A stretch of DNA of 17,648 bases, taken from the NCBI GenBank assembly GCA_021821425.1, contig JAKACL010000019.1, forward strand, positions 1 through 17,648, given 5' to 3'. This stretch comes from Pseudomonadota bacterium (lineage in GTDB: Bacteria > Pseudomonadota > Gammaproteobacteria > Burkholderiales > Thiobacillaceae). Shown here piece by piece: positions 8,170 to 17,648 of the stretch. The translations under genes and the position numbers were made by a program. The notes under the pieces were generated by a model that ran no database searches, was not told the origin of the DNA, and saw only the letters and a list, made by a program, of their open reading frames with translations. Each line of letters starts with the position of its first letter. The stretch's first letter is position 1.

Positions 8170-8197
8170 GAAAACGGCGCCCGCGGGCGCCGTTTTC
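8170..8197 (-). terminator. Perfect 28-nt palindrome, probable rho-independent terminator after ihfB
   Basis: The half-site GAAAACGGCGCCCG is followed immediately by its exact reverse complement, giving a GC-rich hairpin flanked by A and T runs. On the ihfB transcript the right arm ends GCCGTTTTCTTTGG, an imperfect U-tract. The symmetry would let it act in both directions. It lies 25 nt beyond the ihfB stop (8222) and 54 nt before the lapA start. It probably ends or attenuates the rpsA-ihfB transcript. Confidence 0.75.
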
Positions 8198-8221
8198 AAA
8201 TGTTGCTGTCCACACTGCCTG

Positions 8222-8506
8222 TCAGACCGGGAAATCCACCCGGTCGCGCAGCTCCTTGCCCGCCTTGAAGTGCGGCACATACTTGGCCGGCACCTGCACA
8301 CGCTCCCCCGATTTTGGATTGCGGCCGATGCGTGCGGGACGAAAGCTCAGGCTGAAGCTGCCAAAGCCCCGGATTTCGATCCGCTCGCCGCGCGACAGGT
8401 TCTTTGCCAGCGCGTCGAGGATCGTCTTGACCGCCATCTCGATATCCGCAACCGAAAATTGCGGATGGCGCGATGCCAGTTGAGCAATCAGCTCGGACTT
8501 GGTCAT
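8222..8506 (-). CDS. ihfB: Integration host factor, beta subunit
   Basis: IhfB pairs with IhfA to bind and sharply bend DNA in recombination, replication and transcription. The 94-residue length matches the family, and [19 protein letters not shown] is the typical IhfB N-terminus. The beta-arm region [20 protein letters not shown] and the DNA-intercalating GRNPKSGE motif are present, followed by [17 protein letters not shown], which separates IhfB from HU. The gene starts 3 nt after the rpsA stop with only a weak ribosome site, so translation is probably coupled to rpsA. The rpsA-ihfB pairing is widely conserved in proteobacteria. Confidence 0.97.
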   Translation of the reverse strand: MTKSELIAQLASRHPQFSVADIEMAVKTILDALAKNLSRGERIEIRGFGSFSLSFRPARIGRNPKSGERVQVPAKYVPHFKAGKELRDRVDFPV

Positions 8507-8509
8507 GGA

Positions 8510-10231
<1,722 letters not shown>

Positions 10232-10316
10232 TAAAACCTTCAGTCCGTCGGTAAGGACGGGGTTAGTTGCACATCGCCAGCCTGCGGGCGCAGGTCTGAC
10301 ACGAGAATGAGGCGAA
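10232..10316 (-). promoter_or_regulatory. rpsA mRNA leader with two hairpins
   Basis: The 85 nt between cmk and rpsA can fold into two small stems. One is CCTGC/GCAGG with a 4-nt loop (10281-10294). The other is CCGTC/GACGG with a 6-nt loop (10245-10260), ending 4 nt before the GAAGG ribosome site (10237-10241). In E. coli the rpsA leader folds into hairpins and mediates repression by S1 itself; an analogous role here is inference. I see no good promoter in this gap, so rpsA promoters, if separate, would lie inside cmk. Confidence 0.5.
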
Positions 10317-10994
10317 TCAATTGCCTTGTTTGCGCTGATAGTGCGACAGCACCGCCTGCACCGCCGACTCGATATCCATCTGGGTGGTATCGAGCAACAG
10401 CGCATCGGCCGCGGGTTTCAGCGGCGCCACGGCGCGGGCCGTGTCGCGCGCATCGCGCGCCTGCATATCAGCAACAAGGGCGGGGAGATTAGCAGAGTTC
10501 CCCTTTTCGATCAACTGCTTATACCGCCGCTCGGCACGCGCCTCCGCGCTGGCGGTGAGGAAGACCTTGGCCACCGCGTCGGCGAACACGACGGTGCCCA
10601 TGTCGCGACCGTCGGCCACCAGACCGGGCGCCTGGCGATAGGCGCGCTGGCGGTCAAGCAAGGCCGCCCGCACCGCCGGCAAGGCCGCCACTTTCGAGGC
10701 GCCCTCGCCGACCGCCTCGGCGCGGATGGCGTCAGTGACGTTTTCTTCCGCCAGCCACACTGCGCCATCGTGGAAGGCGGCGGGCAGCGTAGCCGCCAGT
10801 TGCGCCACAGCGGATTCGTCGTCGAGCGCCACGCCGTGCTTCATCGCTGACAGCGCGGTCAGCCGGTACAGCGCACCGCTGTCGAGGAAATGAAAACCCA
10901 GCGCGGTCGCCACCCGCTCGGCCACGGTGCCTTTACCGGAGGCGGAGGGGCCGTCGATGGCGATGACCGGGATGGGGAGGGAACCGGCGTTCAT
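10317..10994 (-). CDS. cmk: Cytidylate kinase
   Basis: Cmk phosphorylates CMP and dCMP with ATP, salvaging nucleotides from RNA turnover. From the ATG at 10994-10992 the protein has 225 residues and starts [20 protein letters not shown], with the P-loop GPSASGKGT at 15-23. Other marks are [14 protein letters not shown], the [15 protein letters not shown] block (CMP-binding Asp and Arg region) and [16 protein letters not shown]. The frame extends upstream into aroA, but the chosen ATG overlaps the aroA stop in an ATGA, and the residues before it have no kinase character. cmk followed by rpsA is a conserved order across proteobacteria. Confidence 0.96.
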   Translation of the reverse strand: MNAGSLPIPVIAIDGPSASGKGTVAERVATALGFHFLDSGALYRLTALSAMKHGVALDDESAVAQLAATLPAAFHDGAVWLAEENVTDAIRAEAVGEGASKVAALPAVRAALLDRQRAYRQAPGLVADGRDMGTVVFADAVAKVFLTASAEARAERRYKQLIEKGNSANLPALVADMQARDARDTARAVAPLKPAADALLLDTTQMDIESAVQAVLSHYQRKQGN

Positions 10995-12280
10995 TGGGCA
11001 ATACTCGAAAAAATCTTGAAATACGTCGGGAAGGTCTTGTTCACGCATGCCGGGTCGTTGATGCGCACCGGCACGCCGCCGAGCGAGACCAGCGACAGGC
11101 ACATCGCCATGCGGTGGTCGTCGTAGGTGTCGATGACGGCGTTGGGGATGAGGTGTTCCGGCGGCGTGATGCGGATGAAGTCCGCGCCCTCCTCCACCGT
11201 CGCGCCGACCTTGCGCAACTCGGTCGCCATGGCGGCAATGCGGTCGGTTTCCTTCACCCGCCAGCTGGCGATGTTGCGCAGCGTGGTCGTGCCGTCTGCG
11301 AACAGCGCCGCCACCGCCAGCGTCATCGCGGCATCGGGGATGGCGTTGCAGTCGAGGTCGATCGCCTTCAGGCGGCCCGACCGCGGTGCACTGGCCTCGA
11401 TCCAGTTCGGACCCATGTCGATCTGCGCGCCCATTTTCGCCAGCGCGTCCGCAAAGCGCACGTCGCCCTGCACACTGTCGCGGCCCACGCCCTGCACCCG
11501 CACCGGGCCGCCGCCGATGGCGCCCGCGGCGAGGAAATAGGAGGCCGACGAGGCATCGCCTTCCACCCAGATTTCACCCGGGCTCCGGTAGCGCGCCGCC
11601 GCCGGCACGCCGAAGCCTTGCCAGCCGTTGCGCGCAATGTCCACGCCGAAGCGGCGCAGCATCGCCAGCGTAATCCCGATATAGGGCTTGGAAATCAGCT
11701 CGCCCACGACTTCGATCGTGGTGTTGCGCTGCCGCAGCGGCAGCGCCATCAGCAGGCCGGTCAGGAACTGGCTCGACACGTTGCCGCGCACTTCGGTGGT
11801 GTCGCCGGCAATCTCCGCCGGATGAATTTTCAGCGGCGGAAAGCCTGCCTGGCCGAGATAGTCGATGCGCGCGCCGAGCTTCCGCAAGGCGTCGACCAGA
11901 TCGCCGATCGGCCGCTCGTGCATCCGCGCCACGCCTTTGAGCACATATTCGCCGCCCGACAGGGCGCATGCGGCGGTCAGCGAGCGGAAGGCCGTGCCGG
12001 CATTGCCAAGAAAGAGTTCGGCCTGCTTCACAGGGAACGCCCCGCCCACGCCGGTGATCTCGTAGTCGTCGGAATCGCTCACCCGCGCCACGCCCACGCC
12101 CAGTGCGCGCAGGGCGTCGAGCATCACCCGGGTATCGTCGGAGTCGAGCAGCGCGCGCACGATGGTCGTGCCTTTCGCCAGCGCTGCCAGGAGCAGGACG
12201 CGATTGGAAATGCTTTTGGAGCCCGGCAGTCGCACCGTGCCGCGCGCGGCGGTGCTTGCGGGTAGATCGATAAATTCCAT
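10991..12280 (-). CDS. aroA: 3-phosphoshikimate 1-carboxyvinyltransferase (EPSP synthase)
   Basis: AroA joins shikimate 3-phosphate and PEP to make EPSP, two steps before chorismate's use in aromatic amino acid synthesis; it is the target of glyphosate. The protein has 429 residues from the ATG at 12280-12278, which overlaps the tyrA TGA by one base (TGATG). Visible motifs are [10 protein letters not shown] at 18-27, [14 protein letters not shown] at about 91-104, [16 protein letters not shown], and DDHRMAM near the C-terminus. The overall pattern is class I EPSP synthase. The residue that is Pro in the classic GTAMRPL motif is Ser100 here (codon at 11983-11981). cmk follows with a 4-nt ATGA overlap. 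Confidence 0.97.
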   Translation of the reverse strand: MEFIDLPASTAARGTVRLPGSKSISNRVLLLAALAKGTTIVRALLDSDDTRVMLDALRALGVGVARVSDSDDYEITGVGGAFPVKQAELFLGNAGTAFRSLTAACALSGGEYVLKGVARMHERPIGDLVDALRKLGARIDYLGQAGFPPLKIHPAEIAGDTTEVRGNVSSQFLTGLLMALPLRQRNTTIEVVGELISKPYIGITLAMLRRFGVDIARNGWQGFGVPAAARYRSPGEIWVEGDASSASYFLAAGAIGGGPVRVQGVGRDSVQGDVRFADALAKMGAQIDMGPNWIEASAPRSGRLKAIDLDCNAIPDAAMTLAVAALFADGTTTLRNIASWRVKETDRIAAMATELRKVGATVEEGADFIRITPPEHLIPNAVIDTYDDHRMAMCLSLVSLGGVPVRINDPACVNKTFPTYFKIFSSIAQ

Positions 12281-13143
12281 CAGGTTTTTTTGTGCATCCA
12301 GTGATTGCGCGCTTCGCGGGCGCGCGAAAAAATCGCCCGCAGGGCGTCGGCGTCCTCGGCCGATACGGCGCTTCGCAGCGTTTGCAGCGCGGCGACGTAG
12401 GCATCCAGTTCGGTCAACACCGCCTCGCGGTTCGCCAAGGCGATGTCGCGCCACATCTCAGGACTGCTGCCGGCGATGCGGGTGAAATCGCGGAAGCCGC
12501 TCGCGGCAAAGCGGAAGAAGGTATCGCCGTCGGCACGCTGCGCCAGCTCGTCCACCAGCGCGAACGCCGCCAGGTGCGGCAGATGGCTCACCGCCGCGAA
12601 CACGCGGTCGTGCAGGTCGGCATCCAGCGTCTCGATCTGCGCCCCGGCTGCCTGCCACAGCGCCGTCACGGTGGCGAGCGCGTCGGCGCGAATATCAGGC
12701 TGCGGCGTCAACACCACCTTCCGGCCCTGGTACAGGTCGGCACGCGCAGCGCCGGGCCCGCTCTGTTCGGAGCCGGCGATCGGATGACCGGGCACGAAAT
12801 CGGCGAAACGGGCTCCAAGCGCCGCGCGCGCCGCCGTGATGACGTTGAGCTTGGTGCTGCCGGCGTCGGTGATGATAGCGCCGGCCTTCAGATGCGGCGC
12901 GAGCTGCTGCAGCACCGCTGCGGTCTCGCCCACCGGCAGCGCCAGCAGGATGCAGTCGGCCTGCCCGGCTTCAGTCCAGCTCACGGCGCGGTCGATCAGG
13001 CCGCGTTCGAGCGCGACAGCGAGGCTCGCCGGATTGCGCCCCACCCCTAACACCTCGCGCACTGCGCCCGCCTCTTTCAGGGCCAATGAGAAGGAACCGC
13101 CGATCAGGCCGGTGCCGACGATGGCGAGTTTTTCGACGATCAC
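12280..13143 (-). CDS. tyrA: Prephenate (or arogenate) dehydrogenase
   Basis: TyrA oxidatively decarboxylates prephenate or arogenate on the way to tyrosine. The 287-residue protein is monofunctional: it has no chorismate mutase domain. The N-terminal Rossmann motif is VGTGLIGGS (10-17 core). The catalytic region contains [31 protein letters not shown] with the family's histidine, and [14 protein letters not shown]. The second strand ends GVGRNPAS, with Arg rather than an acidic residue, which favours NADP over NAD; substrate preference cannot be read from this. The start is GTG (13143-13141), overlapping the hisC stop as GTGA. The gene is separate from aroA here, whereas in Pseudomonas the two are fused. 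Confidence 0.94.
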   Translation of the reverse strand: MIVEKLAIVGTGLIGGSFSLALKEAGAVREVLGVGRNPASLAVALERGLIDRAVSWTEAGQADCILLALPVGETAAVLQQLAPHLKAGAIITDAGSTKLNVITAARAALGARFADFVPGHPIAGSEQSGPGAARADLYQGRKVVLTPQPDIRADALATVTALWQAAGAQIETLDADLHDRVFAAVSHLPHLAAFALVDELAQRADGDTFFRFAASGFRDFTRIAGSSPEMWRDIALANREAVLTELDAYVAALQTLRSAVSAEDADALRAIFSRAREARNHWMHKKT

Positions 13144-14237
13144 AGGCAGGCTTTCAGCACATCGAGGAAACGCGCGTTCTGGCCGGCCAGACCGACCGAG
13201 ACGCGCAGGAATTCGGGTAAGCCGTAGTTGGCGACCGGCCGCACGATCACGCCGCGCTTCAGCAATTCGGCATTGATGCGCGCGGCGTCGCCGACTTTCG
13301 CCAGCAGGAAATTGCCTTTCGACGGCACGATGTCGATGTTGAGATCGGCCAGTCCCGCCGCCAGCTGCGCCATACCGGCGCTGTTGAGTGCATAGCTTCG
13401 CAACAGGAATTCAATGTCGTCGAGCGCGGCTTCGGCTGCGGCGAGCGCAGGTGCGTTGACGTTGAAGGGATGGCGCACCCGGTTCAGCAGATCGATGACG
13501 TCGGGATGCCCGACGCCGTAGCCGACGCGCAGGCCGGCCAGCCCATAGGCCTTGGAGAAGGTGCGGCTGATCAGCAGATTGGGGAAACGCCCGATCCACG
13601 CCAGCGTGTCGCAGCGGTCGTCGGTGGGAAGGTATTCGCCGTAGGCCTCGTCCAGCACCACCAGCACGTGCTGCGGCACGGTTTCGAGGAAGGCCTCGAT
13701 CTCCACCCACGGCAGGAAGGTGCCGGTCGGATTGTTGGGGTTGGCGATCCACAGCACGCGCGTGTCGTCGCGGATCGCGGCGCGCATCGCGGCAAGATCG
13801 TGGCCGTAATTTTTCGCCGGCACCGCGATGCCCCGCGCGCCCACGGTCTGCGTCGCGATCGGATACACCGCGAAGGCGTGCTGCGCATACACGGACGAAG
13901 CGCCCGGCGCCAGGAAAGCGCGCGCCGCCATGTCGAGCACGTCGTTTGAACCGTTGCCGAGCACGATCCGGTTCGCCGCGATGCCGAGTTTTTCCGACAG
14001 TTTCGCCTTCAGCGCGAAGCCGGCGCCGTCGGGATACAGCGCCATGTCGTGAAGCGCATCCTGGGCTGCCGCCAGCGCCCGCGGGCTGGGGCCGAGCGGG
14101 TTTTCGTTCGACGCCAGCTTGACGATCTCGGCCTCGTCGAGGCCCAGTTCGCGCGCGAGTTCGGAAATGGGTTTGCCGGGCAGATACGGCGCAACGGCGC
14201 GCACGTGCGACGGAGAAAAATCGCAGCAGTGCGTCAC
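13140..14237 (-). CDS. hisC: Histidinol-phosphate/aromatic aminotransferase (HisC family)
   Basis: This is a PLP-dependent class I/II aminotransferase of the HisC family. The 365-residue protein has KLASNENPLGPSPRALAA near the N-terminus, GNGSNDVLDM, the NPNNPTGTFLP motif, DEAYGEYLP, and the PLP-binding lysine in SRTFSKAYGLAGLRVGYG. The GTG start (14237-14235) forms a GTGA overlap with the pheA stop; the longer frame upstream is just pheA antiframe sequence. No other histidine genes are near, and its neighbours make phenylalanine and tyrosine. I therefore infer that its main job here is to transaminate prephenate, phenylpyruvate or hydroxyphenylpyruvate, as proposed for the HisC paralogue in this operon type, possibly with histidinol phosphate as well. 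Confidence 0.93.
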   Translation of the reverse strand: MTHCCDFSPSHVRAVAPYLPGKPISELARELGLDEAEIVKLASNENPLGPSPRALAAAQDALHDMALYPDGAGFALKAKLSEKLGIAANRIVLGNGSNDVLDMAARAFLAPGASSVYAQHAFAVYPIATQTVGARGIAVPAKNYGHDLAAMRAAIRDDTRVLWIANPNNPTGTFLPWVEIEAFLETVPQHVLVVLDEAYGEYLPTDDRCDTLAWIGRFPNLLISRTFSKAYGLAGLRVGYGVGHPDVIDLLNRVRHPFNVNAPALAAAEAALDDIEFLLRSYALNSAGMAQLAAGLADLNIDIVPSKGNFLLAKVGDAARINAELLKRGVIVRPVANYGLPEFLRVSVGLAGQNARFLDVLKACL

Positions 14238-15325
14238 GATGCGGCGGGGTAGGAGCCCAGCACTTTGAGGAAGGCGGCGCGCGATTCGATTTCGGCCAGC
14301 GCTGCCGCCAGCCTGGCGTCTTCGCGATGGCCTTCGCACACGACGAAGAACAGATAACCCCAGTTGCCCAGGCCCACATGATCCAGTCGCGCCGGGCGCG
14401 ACTCCAGTTTGCTCATGGAAATGCCGGCGTCGGCCAACGGCTGCAAAAGTCTGACCACCGCACCCGGCTGATTCTTCACGCTCATCACCAGCGAGGTCTT
14501 GTCGCGTCCCGACGGCGCCGAGTCGGTTCGGCCCAGCACCAGAAAACGCGTGGTGTTGCTGGCCTCGTCCTCGATGCGCGCCTCCACCACGACCAGGTCA
14601 TACAGCTCGGCGGCGGTTTTGCTGCCCAGGGTCGCGGCGTCCGGCTCGGCGGCGGCACGACGTGCGCCATCGCTGTTGCTAACGACGCTGATGCGCTCGG
14701 CGTTGGGCAAATGGCGGGCTAGCCATTGCTGGCACTGGGCGAGCGACTGCGCATGACCATACACCCGCGCGATCCCATCGAGCCCGCTGCGCTTGCGCAT
14801 CAGCATCTGGTGGATCGGCAGCATCACTTCACCGCAGATTTTCAGCGGGCTGGCGACGACGAGGTCGAGCGTGCGGCCGATCGCGCCCTCGCTCGAGTTT
14901 TCCACCGGCACCACGGCAAACTCGGCGCGACCGGTTTCCACTGCCTGGAAGCAGGCGTCGATGTCGGCCTCGGCAAGCGCCTCGACCTCATGCCCAAAAT
15001 GCTTGTTGACGGCCTGCTGGCTGAAGGTGCCGGCGGGACCGAGGTAGGCGATGCGCGTGGTTTCCTCGAGCGCACGGCAGGCCGACATGATTTCGCGGAT
15101 CAGGCGCTCGATGCTGTCGCCCGAGAGCGGGCCGGGGTTGGTCTCGCGCAGACGGCGGATGATTTGGGCCTCGCGCTCGGGCCGGTAGATTTTTTCGCCG
15201 TTCTTGGCGCGCCCGACCTGCTGGGCAAGGCCCGCGCGCTCCGACACCAGCTTCAGCAAGGTGTCGTCGATGCTGTCGATGCGCGCACGCAGTGCGCCAA
15301 GGTCCTTGGACGCGCCGTCTGTCAT
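14234..15325 (-). CDS. pheA: Bifunctional chorismate mutase/prephenate dehydratase (P-protein)
   Basis: PheA converts chorismate to prephenate and then to phenylpyruvate. The 363 residues show three domains in order. An AroQ chorismate mutase spans about 5-90 (LRARIDSIDDTLLKLVSERA, with YRPEREAQIIRRL). The prephenate dehydratase spans about 91-270 (IAYLGPAGTFSQQAV, VPVENSSEGAIGRTLD), with the catalytic TTRF at 258-261. A C-terminal ACT regulatory domain spans about 277-356, with PGAV at 287-290 and ESRP at 308-311, the phenylalanine-binding motifs; feedback inhibition by phenylalanine is therefore expected. Between ESRP and WGYLFF the loop is about five residues longer than in the common form. 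Its ATG overlaps the serA stop by 4 nt (ATGA). Confidence 0.96.
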   Translation of the reverse strand: MTDGASKDLGALRARIDSIDDTLLKLVSERAGLAQQVGRAKNGEKIYRPEREAQIIRRLRETNPGPLSGDSIERLIREIMSACRALEETTRIAYLGPAGTFSQQAVNKHFGHEVEALAEADIDACFQAVETGRAEFAVVPVENSSEGAIGRTLDLVVASPLKICGEVMLPIHQMLMRKRSGLDGIARVYGHAQSLAQCQQWLARHLPNAERISVVSNSDGARRAAAEPDAATLGSKTAAELYDLVVVEARIEDEASNTTRFLVLGRTDSAPSGRDKTSLVMSVKNQPGAVVRLLQPLADAGISMSKLESRPARLDHVGLGNWGYLFFVVCEGHREDARLAAALAEIESRAAFLKVLGSYPAAS

Positions 15326-16497
15326 GCAGGCAGATACCTCACGGCAAGCACGCCGGCGATGGCGGAAAGCTGCTGCTGCACCGCCGAAGTCACGGCGCTG
15401 TCGACGTCGACCAGCGTATACGCCATGTCGCCCTTCGACTTGTTGACCATATTGTGAATGTTGAGTCCGGCCGCAGCCAGCAGCGACGAAATCTGCCCCA
15501 CCATGTTGGGCACGTTGGCATTGGCAATCGCGACGCGATACGCGGACTCGCGCGGCATGCTGACGTTGGGGAAATTCACCGAATTGAGGATGTTGCCGTT
15601 TTCCAGATAGTCGGCGAGCTGCTCGGCCACCATCACCGCGCAGTTCTCCTCGGCTTCCTCGGTGGAGGCGCCCAGGTGCGGCAGCGCGACGATTTTGGCG
15701 TGGCCCTTCAGCGCGTTGGCCGGGAAGTCGCAGATGTAGGCGTGCAGCTTGTTGGCGTCCAGCGCCTCGATCACCGCGGCATTGTCGACCACGCCTTCGC
15801 GCGCGAAATTCAGCAGCACTGCGCCGGGACGCATCGCACTGATGCGCTGCGCATTGATCAGGTTGCGGGTGGAATCGACCAGCGGCACATGCAGGGTGAC
15901 GAAATCGGCCATGCGCAGCACGTCCTCGACATTCTCGGCGCGCTTGACCTGCGATGGCAGCCGCCAGGCGGCATCCACCGTAATCGCGGGATCGAAGCCG
16001 ACCACGTTCATGCCGAGCTTGATCGCGGCTTCCGCGATATAGGAGCCGATCGCGCCGAGCCCGATCACGCCCAGCGTGCGGTTCGGCAGCTCGGTGCCGG
16101 CAAACTGCTTCTTGCCGGCCTCGGTTGCCTTATGCATCTCCTCATCCGAACCGGACAGGCCCTCGACGAACTTGATCGCGGGCACGATGTTGCGCGCGGC
16201 CAGCAGCATGCCGGTGATGACCAGTTCCTTCACCGCATTGGCATTCGCGCCCGGCGCATTGAAGACCGGCACGCCGCGTTCCGAGAGCTTCTTCACCGGG
16301 ATATTGTTGGTGCCGGCACCGGCACGGGCGATCGCCCGCACCGACGCCGGGATGTCCATGTCGTGCATGTTGGCCGAGCGCACCAGGATACCGTCCGGGT
16401 CGGAGACGTCGCCGCCGACCGTGTAATGCTCCGGCAGCCGCGCCAGCCCGCGCGCGGAAATCGCATTGAGGGTAAGGACCTTGCGCGGCTCAGCCAT
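15322..16497 (-). CDS. serA: D-3-phosphoglycerate dehydrogenase
   Basis: SerA oxidises 3-phosphoglycerate to 3-phosphohydroxypyruvate, the first step of serine synthesis. The 391-residue protein has the substrate-side [11 protein letters not shown] segment (about 58-67), the NAD-binding GLGAIGS at 146-152, [11 protein letters not shown] with catalytic Arg233, and [15 protein letters not shown] with catalytic His274. A C-terminal ACT domain (about 320-391, [20 protein letters not shown]) suggests serine control. The usual catalytic Glu (E269 of E. coli, in PTEP) aligns with Asn261 in DFPANAL. It overlaps the serC 3' end by 8 nt, so steps one and two of serine synthesis are encoded together. 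Its place between serC and pheA differs from the pseudomonad arrangement. Confidence 0.93.
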   Translation of the reverse strand: MAEPRKVLTLNAISARGLARLPEHYTVGGDVSDPDGILVRSANMHDMDIPASVRAIARAGAGTNNIPVKKLSERGVPVFNAPGANANAVKELVITGMLLAARNIVPAIKFVEGLSGSDEEMHKATEAGKKQFAGTELPNRTLGVIGLGAIGSYIAEAAIKLGMNVVGFDPAITVDAAWRLPSQVKRAENVEDVLRMADFVTLHVPLVDSTRNLINAQRISAMRPGAVLLNFAREGVVDNAAVIEALDANKLHAYICDFPANALKGHAKIVALPHLGASTEEAEENCAVMVAEQLADYLENGNILNSVNFPNVSMPRESAYRVAIANANVPNMVGQISSLLAAAGLNIHNMVNKSKGDMAYTLVDVDSAVTSAVQQQLSAIAGVLAVRYLPA

Positions 16498-17569
16498 GAT
16501 TTTTCTCGAAGTCGCGCATCATATCGACCAGCGCGCGCACGCCTTCGAGCGGCATCGCGTTGTAGATCGAGGCACGCATGCCGCCGACCGAGCGGTGGCC
16601 CTTCAGCTGCAGCAGGCTGCGTTCCTTGGCCAGTTTGAGAAAGGCTTCGTCGAGCGCGGCGTCCTTCAGCGTAAACGGCACGTTCATCAGCGAGCGGTTC
16701 TCCCTCGCCACCGGCGAATTGTAGAAGTCGGTTGCATCGAGATAGTCATACAGCAGCGCCGCCTTCTCGCGGTTGGTCTTTTCCATCGCGACCAGCCCAC
16801 CGCGCGTCTTTAGCCACTTGAACACCAGCCCCGCCGCATACATCGCGAAGGTGGCCGGCGTGTTGTACATCGAATCGTTATCGGCGTGGACCTTGTAGTC
16901 GAACATGGTCGGCGTGCCTTTCAGCGTCTCGCCGATCAGGTCCTCACGCACGATCACGATGGTGAGGCCCGCCGGGCCGATGTTCTTCTGCGCGCCGGCG
17001 TAGATCACGCCAAACTTCGACACGTCGATCGGACGCGACAGGATGGTCGACGACATGTCGGCCACCAGCGGCACGCTGCCGGTCTCGGGGATCCAGAAAA
17101 TTTCAACGCCGCCGATGGTCTCGTTGGGCGTGTAGTGCACGTAGGCCGCGTTCGGATCGAGCTTCCACTGATCCTGAGACGGCGCATAGCTGAAGTTCTT
17201 GTCCTCGCTCGATGCCACCACGTTCACCGCACCGTATTTCTTGGCTTCCTTGATGGCCTTTTTCGACCACTCGCCGGTGTTGAGGTAATCGGCGCCGGCT
17301 TTGCCGCGCAGCAGGTTCATCGGCACCATCGCGAACTGGCTCGACGCGCCGCCCTGCAGGAACAGCACCTTGTAGTGGACGGGGATGCCCATCAGTTCGC
17401 GCAGGTCGGCCTCCGCCTCGGCGGCGATGCCCATGAATTCCTTGCCGCGGTGGCTCATTTCCATCACCGACATGCCGGACCCGTGCCAATCGACCAGTTC
17501 GGCCTGCACCTGCTGCAGCACATCCCTGGGCAGCACGGCCGGGCCGGCGCTGAAGTTGTAGATCGTCAT
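16490..17569 (-). CDS. serC: Phosphoserine aminotransferase
   Basis: SerC transaminates 3-phosphohydroxypyruvate to phosphoserine and also acts in pyridoxal phosphate synthesis (as PdxF). The 359 residues are the normal length. It begins [14 protein letters not shown], has [15 protein letters not shown] (about 31-45) and [17 protein letters not shown] (about 71-87), and its PLP lysine is K195 in [13 protein letters not shown]. The C-terminal [15 protein letters not shown] is also typical. The ATG at 17569-17567 follows a strong AGGGAGG site. gyrA ends only 14 nt upstream with no terminator between, so some transcripts may read through from gyrA. It heads the serine/aromatic supraoperon. Confidence 0.97.
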   Translation of the reverse strand: MTIYNFSAGPAVLPRDVLQQVQAELVDWHGSGMSVMEMSHRGKEFMGIAAEAEADLRELMGIPVHYKVLFLQGGASSQFAMVPMNLLRGKAGADYLNTGEWSKKAIKEAKKYGAVNVVASSEDKNFSYAPSQDQWKLDPNAAYVHYTPNETIGGVEIFWIPETGSVPLVADMSSTILSRPIDVSKFGVIYAGAQKNIGPAGLTIVIVREDLIGETLKGTPTMFDYKVHADNDSMYNTPATFAMYAAGLVFKWLKTRGGLVAMEKTNREKAALLYDYLDATDFYNSPVARENRSLMNVPFTLKDAALDEAFLKLAKERSLLQLKGHRSVGGMRASIYNAMPLEGVRALVDMMRDFEKNHG

Positions 17570-17576
17570 GCGTGTG

Positions 17577-17583
17577 CCTCCCT
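17577..17583 (-). promoter_or_regulatory. Strong ribosome-binding site for serC
   Basis: AGGGAGG lies 7 nt before the serC ATG, directly after the gyrA TAA (17586-17584). It is the clearest Shine-Dalgarno sequence in the window; most later genes in the operon rely on stop/start overlap instead. This marks serC as the main translational entry to the operon. Confidence 0.8.
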
Positions 17584-17648
17584 TTATTCCTCTTCGTTGT
17601 CGGATTCAGCCAGTTTTTCCAGGCTGATCAGCGTTTCGCCCTTGTCCA
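17584..17648 (-). CDS. gyrA: DNA gyrase subunit A, last 20 codons (partial)
   Basis: The window's right edge holds the 3' end of an open frame that reads [20 protein letters not shown] and ends in TAA (17586-17584). The acidic tail and the preceding beta-strand pattern fit the C-terminus of GyrA, and gyrA directly before serC is the standard order in betaproteobacteria and pseudomonads. Most of the gene lies outside the window, so the call rests on a short tail plus gene order. No terminator is visible between it and serC. Confidence 0.75.
   Translation of the reverse strand, partial: DKGETLISLEKLAESDNEEE

Noticed and set aside
10994..12265. A plus-strand open frame of 423 codons antisense to aroA
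   Set aside because: AroA is fully supported by motif and length, and the antisense product is a typical GC-rich shadow.

Overview
The window is an almost gap-free stretch of bacterial chromosome in which every gene I can support lies on the minus strand, so transcription runs from the right end (17648) to the left end (1). The high GC content, the gene order gyrA-serC-serA-pheA-hisC-tyrA-aroA-cmk-rpsA-ihfB-lapA-lapB-pyrF-ugd...cysM-radA and the protein sequences point to a betaproteobacterium. The Nitrosomonadales/Thiobacillus-like side is my best guess, but the species cannot be settled by eye.

Right block (17648 to about 10317): the last 20 codons of gyrA are followed by a tight biosynthetic supraoperon: serC, serA (serine), pheA, hisC, tyrA (phenylalanine and tyrosine), aroA (shikimate pathway) and cmk (CMP kinase). 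Almost every junction is a stop/start overlap of 1 to 8 nt, so translational coupling is likely. This resembles the mixed-function supraoperon described in pseudomonads, with serA added next to serC.

Middle block (10316 to 5920): rpsA (ribosomal protein S1) has an 85-nt leader with two small hairpins, and ihfB starts 3 nt after it. A perfect 28-nt palindrome, probably a terminator, and a candidate promoter separate ihfB from lapA-lapB (control of LPS assembly). pyrF follows after a short G-rich repeat.

Left block (5907 to 1): ugd (UDP-glucuronate synthesis) is followed by two glycosyltransferase genes. The second is a family-25 type enzyme, clearly AT-richer than everything around it and probably acquired. 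Then come cysM and radA. Directly after the radA stop lies an IS3-family transposase orfB that has lost its orfA and runs off the window edge.

Most of the window is conserved housekeeping sequence. I found no convincing undescribed system. The points most worth a second look are the Ser at the classic glyphosate-resistance proline position of AroA, the Asn in place of the usual catalytic Glu in SerA, the AT-rich glycosyltransferase, the rpsA leader, and the lapA promoter/terminator region.
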